Of a stretch of DNA of 19,774 nt, positions 16,283 through 19,774 are shown piece by piece. Where the stretch lies: assembly GCA_003024985.2 (NCBI GenBank), contig PXIH01S0016722.1, one strand, 5' to 3'. The notes under the pieces are model-generated. The model was not told the origin of the DNA and did no database searches. It worked only from the letters and a program-made list of their open reading frames with translations. The translations under genes were made by a program, and so were the position numbers. This DNA comes from Euperipatoides rowelli. Its lineage: Eukaryota; Onychophora; Udeonychophora; Euonychophora; Peripatopsidae. The first letter of the stretch is position 1, and the number at the start of each line of letters is the position of its first letter.

Positions 16283-18362
16283 ATGCCAATCCACCTATAT
16301 ACTCTAATTACAGGAACATAATTTAAAATAATGGACTTTCTGATTGCTTGATTCCTAGAAAGTTAGACAAAGAAACAGATCTAACACATTCTTTTATTTT
16401 TTAAAAAAAAAGTGTTTATGTAATTAATCCCATGAGTAAATTAGCATTAAGACTCAAGTGCAAGAGGAGTTGATTGTTTTGTACATTGTTTGTGATCCGT
16501 GATTGATTAGATCACATTAACACAACATTTGCTAATGAATAACAAAGGCCCTATTATGAAAGTAAACAATGAGCAAAGACAACAGTTTTCCCTTGCACGA
16601 GCAAATTAATGCAATAGTGGAATTGAAAAAATAGAGTAAGTAAATGATTTGTCAATATAGTACGGTACCGTATATATACAATATATACATATGTGGACAA
16701 ATATTGTTTTACTTTTTCCATACTAGGGATTATGGGTAATCACTCCATAGCCTCAGTAGGCTATTGTCCTGGCCAAGTTCGGTTTCAAAAGAGTAACTGT
16801 TGGTTAAATTTACAGGATATTTTGCATTCCCTGTTATAATAGTACCACCTAGACCTTATAAAAGTAATAAATTTAAATTTTGTTTTCTCCTAGGAGAAAC
16901 TAATTTTGTCTATCCTTTTTGAAAGAGACAGACTAGGCACACACACACACACACACACACACTTCCACAACTCAAAACAGTTACAGATAGCCTAAAGAAA
17001 TATATTTCAAAACTAATAAAATAAATCTGACTGAAAATTCAAATTATAAGTACTCTAGCCTTTAATGATATAGTATTATTTTGGCACTAGAATTTGTTAT
17101 ATAAAAAGATCATGTTCCTTCCTTTCTTTTCAGTGGATTTTTGTGTTTATTTGAAAACATAAGCATTGATCCATGAGAAATTTCATTTTTTAAATTAAAT
17201 GTTAAAAGAAAGGAATTATCCCTAACTGTTCAATATACTGTATTCAAACGTTTCAATAATGTAGAGCTAGTGCTTGTTTTTAAGAAAATAAATACATTTC
17301 AAAGTAATATTATATTATTATGTTCAAAATAAATGCATTGGATTTATATTGTACTGTTTTAAAAGAAGAGCTGAAATGGAATTTATTCTAGTTTCATTTT
17401 AGATCATTTAACAGTCCCTCTAAAATAAAGATAAAAATTTTAATGATTTCTGAATTAAGCTATTACGGTATTTTGTTTCTGTTAAAAAATTTTGGTCTCC
17501 TTAGCTTATAATAATGTTTTTCATGTTAAAGTCAATTTCATAATTTTATTAAAAATTAATTAAAAACACCAAAGTAATAAGACTTTTTTTTAATCTGACA
17601 CTATAGTCGATACTAAGGACAGCTTAGTACGGAAGAAAATACAAATTTTCGCTTAGCACTAAATCATGTTTTCTATTTCACCATATTTTCCTAATGAGTT
17701 CTGTCTGCCCAGTACTGCTCTTACGCAAACTGATTTTATCTAGTACGGGAGACCAGACATATAACTGATGACTAATGTCACTGGAATGCTAGGCCACTCC
17801 TTAACATTCTGTTATATTCAGTAGACAATGAATAATAGTAATTTTCAAAGAAATAGCCTTTAAATCTTTTTCTGGATTTTGTATTTATGTTTTTTTTTTA
17901 ACTTTTGCTTTAGCCTTCTCATATATATTGAGAATTAGCTCATGTTAATTCATGCTGCAAACTAAGTATTCGATTGAGCTGTTAACCTAGCAACAGAATA
18001 TTCTTTCACTCTGTGTTCTGAGTCCGACATTGAAGGATCCTTGTAACCAATGCGCTAACTAGATTGTCAATAATAGTAATTAATCTAACGATTAGTTCTC
18101 AGTATACTTCATGTAACCAATACATTACATTTGGTGATGAGAATAAAAGATAAAAAAAAGGAAGCAGTTGTTCATTCACCTTTTTTTTTTTAAAAAAAAA
18201 AAAATGGATTCGAAAATTGAATCGTCGACCTATTGCTATCTTATAACACCCATTAACTGTCAAATTATTAAGAGAAGAGAAAAGCTAGAGTGGCCTTGAT
18301 GGCTAATCAAAAAAATTAATTACGACTTTATTGTAAGTACAATTAAGAGGAATATCGCATGT
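16283..18362. other. AT-rich intron with a (CA)n microsatellite, no gene seen
   Basis: No exon or element could be recognised. A clean (CA)n run lies at 16938-16962. A T-run joined to an A-run (about 18181-18203) forms a simple foldback near the copia gag. The next RAB3GAP1 exon is not visible here. Confidence 0.55.
16938..16962. repeat. (CA)n microsatellite
   Basis: Uninterrupted CA dinucleotides, about 12 units. Confidence 0.9.
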
Positions 18363-18982
18363 TCAGGCATATCTACCACGTTTGAGGCTAGGACAACGTA
18401 TATGTTGCCGGCTATTAGCTTCTTGATTAGCTTCTTGCCTGGTGGCTTCACCACTTAGTTTTTCTATTACGTGTTCCACTTTTAAGATGTCTCCTTCCCG
18501 TGTTTCTAGGGCTGTAATTATAGCATTAAAATTATCAGGCAATCCGCATAACATGATGCAATCAATTGACTTTCTTTCACTTCTTCTCCGATAACACTCA
18601 GACGCTGCACTACTTCTTGTATTTCGTTGAGATATTACTCCATGTTGGTGTACTGACTATATTTAACTCCATACAATTTTTTTAGTAGAAATAGTTTGCT
18701 CGTTATACCCTTGTGCTCATAGGTAGTCCTAAGATAGTTCCAGATTTATTTAGATGTTGAGCAATGGGCTATCGTAAACAGCATTTTATCCTTTAATGTT
18801 AAACCTATAGTGGCTCTCACACATTGGTCTTTGCTCCTCCAGTCCTCGGTGATGGTTTCTGAGGTTTCGTCTATCACAACGTTCCAAACCTTTTCCTTCT
18901 GGAGAAGCATTTCAATCTTTAATCTCCACAAACAATAATTGTTTATATTTAGCTTGGTGGTGATGTATATTTTTGCATCCAT
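18363..18982 (-). pseudogene. Ty1/copia-type gag (degenerate)
   Basis: ATG at 18980-18982 opens a copia-style Gag. NINNYCLWRLKIEMLLQKEK (near 18890-18950) matches the family's L.G.NY..W...M...L block, and KVWNVVIDE follows. DWRSKDQCVRATIGLTLKDK leads to a stop near 18746. A frameshifted remainder includes YEHKGITSKLFLLKKLYGVK (18662-18724), equivalent to the K....L...L..LK.... block. The last open part (18363-18554) reads LCGLPDNFNAIITALETREG, the family's LP..Y......L. block, and stops before any zinc knuckle or pol. Only the 5' part of an element is present, oriented against the host gene. Confidence 0.85.
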
Positions 18983-19774
18983 AATGATAGATTGCAGGGT
19001 AATAAAGTATAATTTTTAGATATGAGTCTTCAGTCTCATAATCTTTTTGACGGTTCATGTTTGAATTCAGAACGTTATATTAACTGTATCCAAAGTTATC
19101 CTTATCATAAAGGTTCATCCAGTACTAATACTATGCAAATGCACTTACAATACTAAGAACAAATCAAATGTAATTCAAAATGAAACTTATATTAGGGTTA
19201 ATTAAGTTATTTATTAAAGTAACTACAACAGGTCATAACATCAATGCTGTCAAACAAAATGGCGAGCATACAAGATGAAAGAAGCTATCGCAGAGTTCAT
19301 AGGGTAATGTTGAGTGACAGCTCAAATAAAATTGGGGTTAAGAAATGAACTAACTATAATAAGATAATGAGTGAGTGAATACAGATATACTGTAGCATGC
19401 ACAATAAATCTATTGTAGAGTATTTTTCCAAATAAATATTTGTTACCATACATCTAAGCTATAAAATGTTTCTAAAATTAGAATTGATAAATAGATAAAA
19501 TAATTATTGTCATATAATTAACAAATGATTACTATATAATTATATTTTAAAATTCCTTTTTGGTTAAATGAAAAAATTAGTTACTGAATGTTGTTATTAG
19601 AGTTAGAAAGTTAATCATCAGTCAAATTTATAAATCAACACTTTTCCTCTTAATAGTAAAAAAAAATAAAATAATCAAAGATAGCATTTTTTTTATTCCC
19701 CGTCAATTTTATTCTATACATCATTTTATTGAGGGATGTAACTCATATCTAAGACCAAACATTTATATACTGTA
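18983..19774 (-). other. Possible 5' leader/LTR of the copia relic
   Basis: Upstream of the gag start in its own sense, this stretch would hold the leader and 5' LTR. No second copy exists in the window to mark LTR borders, and no clean primer-binding site was seen. On the minus strand, CGCCATTTTG (19255-19264) fits the YY1-type core, and an AATAAA-like TTAATAAAT lies near 19211-19219. The last few hundred bases are featureless AT-rich DNA. Confidence 0.3.

Noticed and set aside
17580-17780. Possible repeat around AGCTTAGTACGGAAG and ATCTAGTACGGGAG
   Set aside because: The two words share only TAGTACGG, with no matching ends or duplication to define an element.
18030-18065. A-box-like TAGCGCATTGG on the minus strand, suggesting a tRNA
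   Set aside because: No B box at the right distance and no cloverleaf by eye.
19260-19346. Short + strand frame with a good start context (AAAATGGCG)
   Set aside because: Only 28 codons, no domain, and it lies where the copia leader/LTR is expected; a donor-like AGGGTAATG is not enough to call an exon.
1-19774. CRISPR array, prokaryotic operons or phage genes
   Set aside because: No regularly spaced short repeats with unique spacers, no ribosome-binding sites; splice sites and animal retroelements point to a eukaryotic genome.

Overview
The window reads as nuclear DNA of an invertebrate animal. It is AT-rich, has spliced protein-coding exons with consensus GT..AG borders, holds microsatellites, and is packed with degenerate animal-type transposable elements (Ty3/gypsy, Ty1/copia, a jockey-like non-LTR element, hAT and a pogo/Tigger-like fragment). 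I cannot name the species. No prokaryotic features, CRISPR arrays or intact RNA genes were seen.

The only clear host gene is on the + strand at the left. Two adjacent exons (1141-1427 and 1555-1727) match the catalytic subunit of Rab3 GTPase-activating protein (RAB3GAP1). The exons before and after them were not found, so 1-1140 and 1728 to the right end are best read as introns. The downstream intron would then be at least 18 kb, lengthened mainly by transposon insertions.

Inside that intron, left to right: Gypsy-1, a Ty3/gypsy element on the minus strand with both LTRs (1808-6249); the 5' part of a jockey-like non-LTR reverse transcriptase on the + strand (about 6420-6605); Gypsy-2, a second and different Ty3/gypsy element of mag/SURL type on the minus strand (6606-14478); and the 3' part of the same non-LTR element (14479 to about 15345). 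Gypsy-2 therefore landed inside the non-LTR element. Gypsy-2 is itself split in its nucleocapsid zinc-knuckle region by a 2,679-bp hAT transposon (10666-13344) flanked by a perfect 8-bp target duplication, CTTTGGAG. That hAT appears to hold a second short hAT (about 11699-12651), which contains a pogo/Tigger-like terminal fragment and a strong palindrome. The stack is thus four, possibly five, insertions deep.

From 15346 to about 18300 the DNA is AT-rich, with microsatellites and a recurring TACTGTA word. One speculative signal-peptide-like first exon lies on the minus strand at 16231-16282. A broken Ty1/copia-type gag (18363-18982, minus) lies near the right edge, with a possible LTR/promoter segment beyond it.

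All retroelement genes are pseudogenes with stops, frameshifts and altered catalytic residues. All three LTR elements run antisense to the host gene. I found no new functional gene system; the main interest is the readable insertion history.
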